A DNA stretch of 64,000 nucleotides from Bacillota bacterium (GTDB lineage Bacteria > Bacillota > Clostridia > Lachnospirales > Anaerotignaceae). This document shows, piece after piece, positions 33,420 through 42,235 of this stretch; position 1 is the stretch's first letter, and each line of letters begins with the position of its first letter. The position numbers and the translations under genes are program-made. The stretch spans positions 331,751 to 395,750 of the forward strand of contig JAHZDZ010000001.1 in the NCBI GenBank assembly GCA_019422105.1, in the 5' to 3' direction. The notes under the pieces were generated by a model. That model did no database searches, had not been told where the DNA came from, and saw nothing but the letters and a program-made list of their open reading frames with translations.

Positions 33420-34325
33420 CTACTCTGTCTTTATCTCAAACTCCGGAAATCCCATATAGCCCGGCGCGATTTCATACTTGTCAAAGGTTACGACAACATT
33501 TCCCGCCTCATTGATATAGAAAGTTCTGCTTTCATCAATTCCCGTAAAGCCTTCCATCTTCATTTCCTTATCATCTTCACTGTAACCGAAAAATATCTGG
33601 TTCTCGTCGGATTTCATTCTCGCCTCAATCTGTTCCCTTACACTTTTGTCTACAATTTCCTTAAAATTTTCTCCCAGTATATCAGATATTTTCAAATCCC
33701 TGCCTGACTCCAGGTCAATATTGTAGTAAGTCTTTTGTGTATAGGCGCTGGCAATGCTCTCCATCTGCTCAATGACAAAGGATAGTGTTTTTCCGTCACA
33801 GAATTTCATCTCATAATCGGCAATTACCTCTACCTGATGGAAATCCTCTTTTGAACCGCCTGTGGCTAGCACAGCGTCATTATATTCCTTGGCGTCCTTT
33901 TCCCCCTGCGCTACCACCTCGGCCATTTTCCTATTGATTTCCTCATTGATGCGTTTTTCCAGCTCCTCATTTCCCGTCCCCTGTATATTGGGTACCTTCA
34001 CATTCATATCCACCATATCGTTCTGATAGCTGTATTCCCTGAATGTGACTACCCTTGCAATATCGCCCAAAACAGGCACCGCATACATTGCCATAGCCAC
34101 CTGAGGGCTTATGTTGACAGATCCGATAAATACGGCTGCACAGGCTGCCGCCGTCACACCAAGTCTTTTAAAGCCTCTCCGTCTTCCAACGCCCTTACTT
34201 CCCCCCTCTCTCTCCCTGTCCTTTTCAATCTCATTTTCTATTATCGCGCTTAATTCCTTCGGTATTTCAATATCACTGTACTCTTCCTGCGCTTTTTTGA
34301 TTTCCGTGTCAAATTTATCTTCCAT
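33420..34325 (-). CDS. RsiV-like anti-sigma factor (DUF4163/DUF3298)
   Basis: 301 aa. The N-terminal cytoplasmic part (1-50) should bind the sigma factor. A single membrane segment is at about 53-78 (RLGVTAAACAAVFIGSVNISPQVAMA), with the conserved NISPQVAMAMYAVPVLGDIARVVTFREY around the expected cleavage site. The extracellular part (about 90-301) matches the DUF4163/DUF3298 pair (YYNIDLESGRDLKISDIL, FYINEAGNVVVTFDKYEIAPGYMGFPEFEI). In Bacillus and relatives RsiV binds lysozyme and is then proteolysed to release SigV. It is translated 15 bp after the sigma gene. Confidence 0.88.
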   Translation of the reverse strand: MEDKFDTEIKKAQEEYSDIEIPKELSAIIENEIEKDREREGGSKGVGRRRGFKRLGVTAAACAAVFIGSVNISPQVAMAMYAVPVLGDIARVVTFREYSYQNDMVDMNVKVPNIQGTGNEELEKRINEEINRKMAEVVAQGEKDAKEYNDAVLATGGSKEDFHQVEVIADYEMKFCDGKTLSFVIEQMESIASAYTQKTYYNIDLESGRDLKISDILGENFKEIVDKSVREQIEARMKSDENQIFFGYSEDDKEMKMEGFTGIDESRTFYINEAGNVVVTFDKYEIAPGYMGFPEFEIKTE

Positions 34326-34340
34326 TTCTCCTCCGCCCTT

Positions 34341-34811
34341 CTATATCATTTTTGACAACATGCCCACTGCGCTTTTCAGCCTTGTCTTTACAGTGCTTTC
34401 GGGCATCTCACAGGACAGTGCTATATCCGAAAGCTTCATATCCTCGAAGTAACGCAGCATAACCAGGGTTTTATATTTTGTGGGAAGTCTGTCCACCGCA
34501 TCATTCAAATCTATTTTCTCATCCTTCAGCCTGTCTTCCTCCATCTCCCCGCTGAAGGCCAGCACATCCTCCATGGGAATATATTTTTTATTTTTTCTGA
34601 GATAGTTCACAGCACTGTTAATCAATATTCTGTAAAACCATGTTTTCATATATTCCGGCTGCCGAAGGGAAGCATAATTTTGCAGGGCGCTGACCACAGC
34701 CTCCTGTACAACATCCAGCGCTGCCTCCCTCTCCTTGACATAGCGAAATGCAAATCGGTAAAACTTTTCCTGATCCTCCGTCAAAAAACGGTAAAGCTTT
34801 TCTTTCTCCAA
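34341..34811 (-). CDS. ECF RNA polymerase sigma factor (SigV-like)
   Basis: 156 aa with sigma-2 (FYRFAFRYVKEREAALDVVQEAVVSALQNY, TWFYRILINSAVNYLRK) and sigma-4 (AVDRLPTKYKTLVMLRYFEDMKLSDIALSCEMPESTVKTRLKSAVGML) and a short linker, typical of ECF factors. The start is TTG at 34811 with GGGAG upstream. It is paired with an RsiV-like anti-sigma, hence SigV-like. Upstream lie two tandem 80-bp repeats whose role in its promoter is unknown. Confidence 0.9.
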   Translation of the reverse strand: MEKEKLYRFLTEDQEKFYRFAFRYVKEREAALDVVQEAVVSALQNYASLRQPEYMKTWFYRILINSAVNYLRKNKKYIPMEDVLAFSGEMEEDRLKDEKIDLNDAVDRLPTKYKTLVMLRYFEDMKLSDIALSCEMPESTVKTRLKSAVGMLSKMI

Positions 34812-34860
34812 ACTATTGTCATCTCCCTTCCTGAAAAGGATTCTTTTTCACTTATTTTTT

Positions 34861-35030
34861 TTGCTGCGCTATAAAAACAAAGATTTAGGAAATGGATTGA
34901 ATAGATAAAACATTCTATCCGTAAAAATAACCACGCTGCGGCAATTTTTCATTGCTGCGCAACAAAACAGAAATTTAGGAAATAAATTGAATAGAAAAAC
35001 ATTCTATCCGTTAAGGTAATCACCGCGGTT
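34861..35030. repeat. Two tandem imperfect repeats of about 80 bp upstream of the ECF sigma gene
   Basis: 34861-34940 and 34951-35030 share GCTGCGC, ATTTAGGAAAT, ATTGAATAGA-AAAACATTCTATCCGT and CCGC-GC/GG. Each holds an inverted repeat GGAT-N-GAAT / ATTC-N-ATCC (degenerate in the second). The minus-strand phrase GCCGCAGCGTGGTTATTTTTACGG (34942 downwards) is nearly identical to the repeat at 48529 and 48594. The sequence from 35031 to 35268 shows no gene. Confidence 0.8.
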
Positions 35031-35268
35031 TTTTACATCTATCTGTTAGACAACAAAAGCTGATAAAAAGACGTACTATTTTTATTTTTTTAATAAACAT
35101 TTATATCCCCTCAATTCTGCCCGCCGGTTTAGCCAAACAATTGACGGAATCTTATCCCCAGTGCAATATTATTCCTATACTGTTCTATGAAAGCGTGAAA
35201 AAAGGCAATTTATCTGTTTGCCCGCATTTTTTTATAAAAGAATGGTAAAACGATAATATTTGTCCATC

Positions 35269-35304
35269 AAAAAAGGCCGGGTTGTTATTCCTGGCCTTCC
35301 TTTT
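35269..35304 (-). terminator. Terminator overlapping the stop of the PrsA-like gene
   Basis: Minus strand GGCC-GG loop GGCC followed by TTTTTTGATGG. The stem spans the TAA stop codon at 35285-35287. Confidence 0.65.
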
Positions 35305-36271
35305 CCAAATTTTTTGTTATCCTTATCGTATCCCACAAGGCGTCATTTCTCTCTATCTTGGCAGCATTCTGCCATTTATCATATTCCTGCGCAAAAAGCT
35401 GCTGCTGCATCATCGTCCTGTAATCCCTCAGGGCAGCCTCCTTCAATTCCTCTTCCCCCGCCGGCGTTTCCTTCAATACTTTAAAAATATAATATCCGTC
35501 AGGGCCCTCCAAAACATTGCTGACCTCTCCCTCCTTCAAATCAAAGGCAATACTGAACGTCGCATCTATCCAGGAGCGGGTCACCTCCAAATTACCGTCT
35601 CCGCTGAGCTTCTTGTCAGCGCGCGCCTCAAAGAGTGCATCAAAGTCCTCTCCGGCCGCCAGCCTTTTGTGAATATCATCGGCGGCTGTCTCGTCAGGCA
35701 CTACAATCTTTTTAAGCGTCAGCAGCATATTATTCTGCCGGTAGGATGCGGCATATTCTTTATAGTAGGCGTCAAAAGCCGCAGGACTCACCACATAGTT
35801 TTTTGTCAGCTCTTCGTATACCTTTCCATAAAGGGCCTTTTCCTCCATGGCCTTTATGATTTCATCATCTGTAATAGAAATTCTGTTTTTCTGCGCATCG
35901 GTGAAACTGTCTTTTAAAAACGCGGCATCTTCTTTTGCCCTGTTCATTTCCTCCTCAGTCAAAGTAATATTCAGTTCCTTTGCCTTTTGTGCCGTGATTT
36001 TTACAAGCCTCAGGGACTTCAAGGCACTGTCCTTCGCCACATTTTCCGCCGACTGCCCATCAAAATCCGTGTCCCAGATATCCTCTCCCCCGACATCCTC
36101 AAAATTGTTTTCCGCCTCAAAAAGATAAAGCAGATATTCGTTCAGGGATACCGACTCGCCATTTATATTCACTATAAATTCATTGTTTTCCCTGTCACTG
36201 AAACAGCCTGTCAAAAAAAACTGGCAAAGGAAGAAGGATAAAAGAAGCACCGTTATAATCTTTCTTTTCAT
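35285..36271 (-). CDS. Foldase lipoprotein, PrsA/SurA-type peptidyl-prolyl isomerase
   Basis: 328 aa from the ATG at 36271 (MKRKIITVLLLS), eight bases after GGGAG; ATGs slightly upstream are possible. The signal peptide ends in lipobox LTGC, so it is membrane-anchored outside the cell. A SurA-like N-terminal helical region (FIVNINGESVSLNEYLLYLFEAE) precedes a parvulin-like PPIase domain at about 195-295 (LKKIVVPDETAADDIHKRLAAGEDFDALF, FDLKEGEVSNVLEGPDGYYIFKV). It folds secreted proteins. It lies downstream of mfd, a common Clostridia arrangement. Confidence 0.88.
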   Translation of the reverse strand: MKRKIITVLLLSFFLCQFFLTGCFSDRENNEFIVNINGESVSLNEYLLYLFEAENNFEDVGGEDIWDTDFDGQSAENVAKDSALKSLRLVKITAQKAKELNITLTEEEMNRAKEDAAFLKDSFTDAQKNRISITDDEIIKAMEEKALYGKVYEELTKNYVVSPAAFDAYYKEYAASYRQNNMLLTLKKIVVPDETAADDIHKRLAAGEDFDALFEARADKKLSGDGNLEVTRSWIDATFSIAFDLKEGEVSNVLEGPDGYYIFKVLKETPAGEEELKEAALRDYRTMMQQQLFAQEYDKWQNAAKIERNDALWDTIRITKNLEKEGQE

Positions 36272-36338
36272 CTTCATCTCTCCCAATCAAAGCACCTGCG
36301 TTTCCTTCTGGTTTTGTGCTTTCATTATACAACAGATG

Positions 36339-39300
36339 CTATTGTTGTTCAAAGCTATTGAGAGACTGTAACAAATTCTTAATATAAGGGATAATGTCAA
36401 TTTTATCATTCTCATTGATCTTAACTGTGATATAAGGGTTCACCGCTGCCGTAAACAGAAAGCGGTTTTTTTCCTGTGACATCAGCCCAGCCAGCGCTTT
36501 TGTATCAATCTGCGCGTCCGGTTTAAAGGTAATGACCACATTTTTCTGCTTCTGCGCTATGGAAAGCACTCCCATCGCGTGAGCCTCCGCCTTTAACAGC
36601 ACAATTTCCAGAAGCATATTGACGCTTTTGGGAAGATTGCCGAATCTGTCCTCTATCTCCTCCTGTACGTCAAAATAATCATTCTCATTGGTGATCTGCG
36701 CAATCTTTTTATAAATTTCCAACTTTTGCTCTTCATTTTTGATATAGAAAGAAGGAATATAAGCGTTGATATTCAAATCTATATTCGTCTCGAATTCCGG
36801 CGCCGTCACTTCTCCCTTTAGTGTCTTAACCGCCTCATCCAAAAGCTTGCAGTACATATCATAGCCAACCGCCTCCATATGCCCATGCTGCTCTGCACCC
36901 AGAAGGTTTCCGGCCCCTCTTATTTCCAAATCCCGCATGGCTATCTTAAAGCCAGATCCGAATTCCGTAAACTCCTTGATTGTCTGAAGCCTTTTCTCCG
37001 CTACCTCCTGCAATACCTTATCCTTGTGATACATCAGGTAAGCATAAGCAATCCTGTTGCTTCTTCCCACACGCCCTCTCAGCTGATAGAGCTGGCTTAA
37101 GCCCATACGGTCGGCATCCTGTATAATAATCGTGTTGACGTTTGGTATATCAAGCCCTGTCTCAATAATAGTAGTACAAACCAAAACGTCAATTTCTCCT
37201 TCAATGAAATCCTTCATGATGGATTCCAGCTCACGCTCCGTCATCTGTCCGTGGGCATAGGCCACATTGGCCTCCGGCACCAGATTTTGCAGGCGCATGG
37301 CAGTCTCTGATATATTTGTCACGCGGTTATGGAGATAATAAACCTGTCCTCCTCTGCTCAGCTCCCTGTGAATGGCATCCTTTATAAACTCCGGATCGTT
37401 TTCCATGACATAGGTTTGTACCGGATGTCTCTCCAATGGCGGCTCCTCCAGTATACTCATATCCCGTATACCCGACAGGCTCATGTGGAGTGTTCTGGGG
37501 ATTGGCGTTGCCGTAAGTGTCAGCACATCCACATTCTCCCGCATGGTCTTCAATTTCTCCTTGTGGCTTACACCAAAGCGCTGCTCCTCATCAATGATTA
37601 CCATACCCAGATCCTTGAATTTAATATCCTTAGATAATATTCTGTGGGTGCCTATGACAATATCCACAAACCCCTTTTCCAGGGCGGCTATGGTCTCCTT
37701 CTGCTGTTTTGGCGTGCGGAAACGGGAAAGCAAATCCACCCGAATGGGATAATCCGCCATCCTCTCTGAAAATGTATTATAATGCTGCTGAGCTAAAATA
37801 GTTGTAGGCACCAGATACGCCACCTGCTTGCCGTCCTGCACCGCCTTAAAGGCTGCCCGTATGGCAACCTCCGTTTTGCCGTAGCCCACATCTCCGCAAA
37901 TCAGCCTGTCCATGACACGGCTTGACTCCATATCCCGCTTGACATCCTCAATTGCCGTCAGCTGGTCGTCTGTTTCTTCATAGGGGAAGGTCTCCTCAAA
38001 TTCTCTCTGCCACAGATTGTCTCTGGAATACAAAAATCCCTTTGCCGCCTGCCTTTTGGCATAGAGCTTCACCAAATCCTCCGCTAAATCCGCCACTGCG
38101 GCCCGCACCTTGCTCTTTGCCCTGGCCCAGTCCTGTCCGCCCAGCTTGTTCAGCTTCGGCGAGGAAGCGTCACTTCCAATATATTTTTGGATCATGTCCA
38201 TCTGGTTTACCGGAACAAACAGGTTTCCCCCATCGGCATAGCCTATTTTGATATAATCCTTATTCACACCGTCCACAATTATTTTTTCCAGTCCCTGAAA
38301 CACACCGATACCATGATTGTCGTGGACAACATAATCTCCTACCTTTAAATCTGTAAAGCTCTGTATCGCCGCGCCTTTTTTCTTTTTGTGGCTTCTCTGC
38401 TTTTTCACGCCCTCGCCAAAAAGCTCTTTCTCCGAAAATACGGCCAGTTTTATTTTCTGATACTCAAAGCCCCTGCTCAGCTTTCCGCGGCTGACAATAA
38501 TATTTCCCGGCTGACACTCCGCCATATCCAAATCAGGTGCATAGGCAGATTCTATCCCACGCTCAAAAAGATCCTTCACAAGCCTCTCGCATCTGGTCTG
38601 AACACCGGCCAGTATGATAATGCGGTAGCCTTCTTTTTTGAGAAAAATAAGCTCCTCACAGAATAAATCCATCCTCTGCTGGAAGGCCGCTGTCGATTTT
38701 ACAGAAAAGCTGACAATATCCTTCAGTGTAAAATCCGGTATATTCTGCGCAATGGTAGACAAAAGAACCCTTTCAAAGCCCTCCGCTCCCTTCAAAATCT
38801 CATGGTAGGAAAATGTCATTTCCGCCTGGGAGGGAAGCATATATCCCTTTAAAATACGGCCCTTAATGCTCTCCTGAAACTCATAATGTACATTTTCCGC
38901 ATGCTTTCCTATCCTTTGAGGCTCATCAAAATAGAGAATATAATCCCCTGGCAGATAATCCAAAAGCGTCACCGTGTTCTCATAGAAATAAAGCATAAAA
39001 TTGCCCACGGCAGAAAAAGTATTCTCCTCCTTGAGCCTGTCAATATCCTCGCCAATATGCTCCTTCAGTTTTTGAAGCTCCTCCTCCATCCCTTTTTTCT
39101 CAAAGGTTTGCAGTGTCTTTATATACTCCTTTTCCAGTCTCTTCACTGTATCCGCAATCCTATCCTTGCCGTAAACAAGCTCTCTCATGGGAAAAATATA
39201 AGCTTCCTGTGCATTTTCTATGGATCTCTGAGAATAAGGGTCGATAACACGTATGGAATCCACCTCATCATCCCAAAATTCTATCCTCACCGGATTTTCC

Positions 39301-39857
39301 TCAACACCGGAAAAAATATCGATGATGCCGCCTCTGAGCGCAAACTGCCCCGGTCCCTCCACCTGTTCCGTTTTTTCATAGCCCATAAAGACAAGCTTTT
39401 CCACCAGTGTGTCCATCTGTATGATGTCCCCCGGGCGGATACCAAGCTTAAAGCTTTGGAATACTTCTTTTTTTACAAGCCTGTCAAAAAGTGCTTCCAC
39501 GGACAATATGACAGTAGGTTTTTCCCCTTTTAACAGGGCGTCCAACACAAGGAAGCGGTTTTTGATAATATCCTTGGAATGGACATCCGCGCTGTAAAAT
39601 ATTATATCCTTGGAGGGGTAAACCATAGCATTTTTATCAAAAAAGCGCATATCCTCCGCAATTTCCTTCGCCCTCAGCTCACTGTAGGTTATTATCAGGG
39701 CAGGCCTTTCCAGATGGGTTTTGACACCGCCCACCAAATGGATTTGCTCCACGTCAATGACTCCTGTAGTCAGTACAGGAGTGTTTTTTGCCTTTATATC
39801 CCGCAAAAGGTGGTTGTAACTGTCCAACTCCAAAAGCGGTTCCATCAATGCTTTCAA
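36339..39857 (-). CDS. mfd: Transcription-repair coupling factor
   Basis: 1172-residue Mfd, which removes stalled RNA polymerase and recruits UvrA. The UvrB-like N-terminal part includes GPGQFALRGGIIDIF. The RNAP-interacting domain is near 500 (LKVGDYVVHDNHGIGVFQGLEKI and NLFVPVNQMDMIQKY). The helicase motor has CGDVGYGKTEVAIRAA, IIDEEQRFGV, LTATPIPRTL, and QLRGRVGRS. The C-terminal TRCF domain is present. The start is TTG (KALMEP) with GAGGTGG close upstream; an ATG four codons later is the alternative. It follows pth by 14 bp. Confidence 0.97.
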   Translation of the reverse strand: MKALMEPLLELDSYNHLLRDIKAKNTPVLTTGVIDVEQIHLVGGVKTHLERPALIITYSELRAKEIAEDMRFFDKNAMVYPSKDIIFYSADVHSKDIIKNRFLVLDALLKGEKPTVILSVEALFDRLVKKEVFQSFKLGIRPGDIIQMDTLVEKLVFMGYEKTEQVEGPGQFALRGGIIDIFSGVEENPVRIEFWDDEVDSIRVIDPYSQRSIENAQEAYIFPMRELVYGKDRIADTVKRLEKEYIKTLQTFEKKGMEEELQKLKEHIGEDIDRLKEENTFSAVGNFMLYFYENTVTLLDYLPGDYILYFDEPQRIGKHAENVHYEFQESIKGRILKGYMLPSQAEMTFSYHEILKGAEGFERVLLSTIAQNIPDFTLKDIVSFSVKSTAAFQQRMDLFCEELIFLKKEGYRIIILAGVQTRCERLVKDLFERGIESAYAPDLDMAECQPGNIIVSRGKLSRGFEYQKIKLAVFSEKELFGEGVKKQRSHKKKKGAAIQSFTDLKVGDYVVHDNHGIGVFQGLEKIIVDGVNKDYIKIGYADGGNLFVPVNQMDMIQKYIGSDASSPKLNKLGGQDWARAKSKVRAAVADLAEDLVKLYAKRQAAKGFLYSRDNLWQREFEETFPYEETDDQLTAIEDVKRDMESSRVMDRLICGDVGYGKTEVAIRAAFKAVQDGKQVAYLVPTTILAQQHYNTFSERMADYPIRVDLLSRFRTPKQQKETIAALEKGFVDIVIGTHRILSKDIKFKDLGMVIIDEEQRFGVSHKEKLKTMRENVDVLTLTATPIPRTLHMSLSGIRDMSILEEPPLERHPVQTYVMENDPEFIKDAIHRELSRGGQVYYLHNRVTNISETAMRLQNLVPEANVAYAHGQMTERELESIMKDFIEGEIDVLVCTTIIETGLDIPNVNTIIIQDADRMGLSQLYQLRGRVGRSNRIAYAYLMYHKDKVLQEVAEKRLQTIKEFTEFGSGFKIAMRDLEIRGAGNLLGAEQHGHMEAVGYDMYCKLLDEAVKTLKGEVTAPEFETNIDLNINAYIPSFYIKNEEQKLEIYKKIAQITNENDYFDVQEEIEDRFGNLPKSVNMLLEIVLLKAEAHAMGVLSIAQKQKNVVITFKPDAQIDTKALAGLMSQEKNRFLFTAAVNPYITVKINENDKIDIIPYIKNLLQSLNSFEQQ

Positions 39858-39871
39858 TTTACCACCTCATT

Positions 39872-40495
39872 TCAGTTGGTTTTGTTCATCGCTTCCTGAA
39901 CGCCCTTTGTCAGTATCAGCTTTACTGCTTCGCAGGCACGGTCAATACCCTGCTCAATCAATGGTTCCTCGTCCTTTGTAAATTTTGCCAAAACATAATC
40001 GGCCAAATCCCAGCCATTTGGCTTTTCCCCGATACCCACCTTAATACGGCTAATCTGGTCAGAACCCAAAAGTGCAATAATATTTTTCATGCCATTATGC
40101 CCTCCCGCACTTCCCTTTAAACGGATGCGGGTGGCGCTTAAGGGCAAAGACGTGTCATCAAAGATTATAATTAAATCGGAAAGGGACACTTTATAAAATT
40201 TTACAATCTCGCGGATGCTTTCTCCGCTCAAGTTCATATAGGTCTGGGGTTTCACCAGCATTACTTTGTGACCCGCAATGGTGCCGTCCCCGATAAATGC
40301 CTTATGCCGAAACTTTTTTACGGGAATGTGATATGCTTCCCCCAGTCTGTCAATCACACGAAATCCCACATTATGCTTTGTCTGTGTATAGTTCAGGCCC
40401 GGATTTCCAAGACCCACAATTACCTTCATGCCTTCATTTTCTTCCTTCCTGTTTGTTCCACTTAAATTGTCATAGAATCTTCCCAAAATATTCAT
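39872..40495 (-). CDS. pth: Peptidyl-tRNA hydrolase
   Basis: Recycles peptidyl-tRNA. The core KVIVGLGNPGLNYTQTKHNVGF contains the catalytic His; the Asp is in IIIFDDTSLPL; GSAGGHNGMKNI and RIKVGIGEKP are also conserved. The family normally starts at VIVGLGNPG, here residue 25. The longer start at 40495 (MNILGRFYDN) is preferred because AGGAG lies eight bases upstream, whereas the ATG before KVIVGLG has only a poor site; short N-terminal extensions occur in Clostridia Pth. It is operonic with mfd (14-bp gap). Confidence 0.94.
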   Translation of the reverse strand: MNILGRFYDNLSGTNRKEENEGMKVIVGLGNPGLNYTQTKHNVGFRVIDRLGEAYHIPVKKFRHKAFIGDGTIAGHKVMLVKPQTYMNLSGESIREIVKFYKVSLSDLIIIFDDTSLPLSATRIRLKGSAGGHNGMKNIIALLGSDQISRIKVGIGEKPNGWDLADYVLAKFTKDEEPLIEQGIDRACEAVKLILTKGVQEAMNKTN

Positions 40496-41101
40496 AAATC
40501 CTGCTCCTAATTCCCACTGATTTAACAGTATAACACAAATCTGCCCCTATGCCAAAAATGTTTGATGATTCTTATTGTCTTGCAGATACGGATTACCTCT
40601 AAATAAAACCGCGTGTTTTGAGGTTCTCCGCTACAATTTATTGCCATTATATCATAAAGGCGGAGAAAAAGGCGCTTTAAGTGTACACCGTGCAAGCTCA
40701 CTTGCAAAGGTGAACACTTAAGCGGCCATTTGTGTAGCAAATGTACCGAGAAACCGCAGGTTTCGAGGTACTCTCCGCTGATTTTTGTTGCCATAATATC
40801 ACATACGCAAGCTAAATTCGAAAAAACGATGTTTTTTCTCATTCGCGCAGCGCGCGTTGAAACAAAAAAGCAATCGGCCGCAAATTTCATTTGCTTCCTT
40901 TGTTTTTTATTGTTTCTGCTTTGCTTTTTGCGGACATTATATCTTCAATTTACGCAGAGAGTCTCGCAAAACGAAGGTTTTGCACAGCCGCGTTGCTCCT
41001 TCTGTTTCTCCTATTCCCTTTCACTGATGTTATCTGTAAGTATACCATAGAAAGGGACATCATTTTATAAAAACCTGCTGCCCTTTTCTATAAAAAAAGG
41101 A
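40496..41101. repeat. Intergenic repeat cluster (beta, alpha, partial gamma units)
   Basis: No gene supported. Boundary motifs CATTATATCATA (40645), CATAATATCACATA (40792) and ACATTATATC (40934) are 147 and 143 bp apart. The first unit has a long imperfect hairpin (CTTAAGTGT...ACACTTAAG, 40676-40732), then the palindrome TACCGAGAAACC-GCA-GGTTTCGAGGTA. The second has GCAAGCTAAATTCGAAAAAACG, GCGCAGCGCGCG and TTGTTTCTGCTTTGC. Then GCAGAGAGTCTCGCAAAACG starts a partial gamma unit. The first two match the region at 23.15-23.44 kb in swapped order. Confidence 0.78.
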
Positions 41102-41127
41102 CAAAAAAAGCCGGCTTTCACCGGCTT
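41102..41127 (-). terminator. Terminator of ldhA
   Basis: Minus strand AGCCGG-TGAAA-GCCGGCT followed by TTTTTTTGTCC, four bases after the ldhA stop. Confidence 0.85.
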
Positions 41128-41131
41128 GCAA

Positions 41132-42136
41132 TCAGTTAGGCCCAACCTTGTCCTCCTGAAATTTAATCTCATTTTTCAGTTCCTGCCCCTCACTGTATGC
41201 TTTCAGGTTCTCCAGAGTAGTCTGAGCCAGGGCATACATGGCCTCCTTTGTAAAAAACGCCTGATGGGATGTAATAATGACATTGGGATAGGAAACCAGA
41301 CGTATTAAATCATCATCATCAATAATCTCGTTTGACTTATCCTCAAAGAAATACTCGTCCTCCTCCTCATACACGTCAAGGCCGACGCCTGTAAATTTAT
41401 GCTCCTTCAGGCCATCAATCAGCGCGCCTGTATCAATAAGCGCACCTCTTGAGGTATTGATGAGGATAACGCCATCCTTCATCTTAGAAACACTGTTTTT
41501 ATTGATGATATATTTGGTATCCTCTGTTAAGGGACAATGCAGGGAAATGACATCGCTTTTTTTCATCAGCTCATCTATCGGCACATAATGGATATCGCTT
41601 TTCAAGTCGGGATAAATGTCATAGGCAATTACCTCCATGCCAAAGCCCTTGAGTATCTCAATCATAACCCTGCCAATTTTTCCAGTACCCACAACACCGG
41701 CTGTTTTTCCTCTCAAATCCATGCCCAAAAGCCCGTTAATACTAAAATTGAACTCCCTCGTCCTGTAATACGCTCTGTGTATATTGCGATTGCAGCTTAG
41801 CAAAAGAGCTACCGCATGCTCCGCAACAGCTGTAGGGGAATAGCTTGGAACCCTCAAAATGGTAATCCTGTCCCTGCATGCCTCCAAATCTACATTGTCA
41901 TATCCGGCACAGCGCAGAAGAAAAACCTTTGTGCCGCCCTCAAACAGCCTGTCAATTACGGTTTTATCCGCAACATCATTGACAAAAAGACATACAGCGT
42001 CATAGCCTTGGGCTAAAACAGCCGTATCTTCATTTAACTTGCTTGTAAAGAACTTAATGGTAAAACCATATTCCTCAGCCAGTGGCTTGAACCACACCTT
42101 GTCGTAGGGTTTTGTATCATAAAACGCAATTTTCAT
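41132..42136 (-). CDS. ldhA: D-lactate dehydrogenase (2-hydroxyacid dehydrogenase family)
   Basis: 334-residue NAD-dependent enzyme reducing pyruvate to D-lactate. The NAD-binding GVVGTGKIGRVMIEIL is near residue 151, the catalytic Arg is in LINTSRGALIDT, the Glu in VYEEEDEYFFED and the His in VIITSHQAFFT. The VYEEEDEYFFEDKSNEII loop is typical of fermentative D-LDH rather than other family members. The ATG lies after GGAGGTAACC. Monocistronic, with a strong terminator. Confidence 0.92.
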   Translation of the reverse strand: MKIAFYDTKPYDKVWFKPLAEEYGFTIKFFTSKLNEDTAVLAQGYDAVCLFVNDVADKTVIDRLFEGGTKVFLLRCAGYDNVDLEACRDRITILRVPSYSPTAVAEHAVALLLSCNRNIHRAYYRTREFNFSINGLLGMDLRGKTAGVVGTGKIGRVMIEILKGFGMEVIAYDIYPDLKSDIHYVPIDELMKKSDVISLHCPLTEDTKYIINKNSVSKMKDGVILINTSRGALIDTGALIDGLKEHKFTGVGLDVYEEEDEYFFEDKSNEIIDDDDLIRLVSYPNVIITSHQAFFTKEAMYALAQTTLENLKAYSEGQELKNEIKFQEDKVGPN

Positions 42137-42235
42137 AGGTTACCTCCGCAAAATTAATTTTATTGCTTATAAGATTCCCTAAATCATGCATTTCATGTAT
42201 AATGTTTAAGCCTGTGTACCGCAGTGCTGTCTTTC

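Noticed and set aside
34861..35030. CRISPR array or phage attachment site
   Set aside because: Only two imperfect long repeats without unique spacers of regular length; no cas or integrase genes anywhere in the window.
40522..40890. 122-codon open frame on the minus strand
   Set aside because: It runs entirely through the beta/alpha repeat units and has no coding signature.
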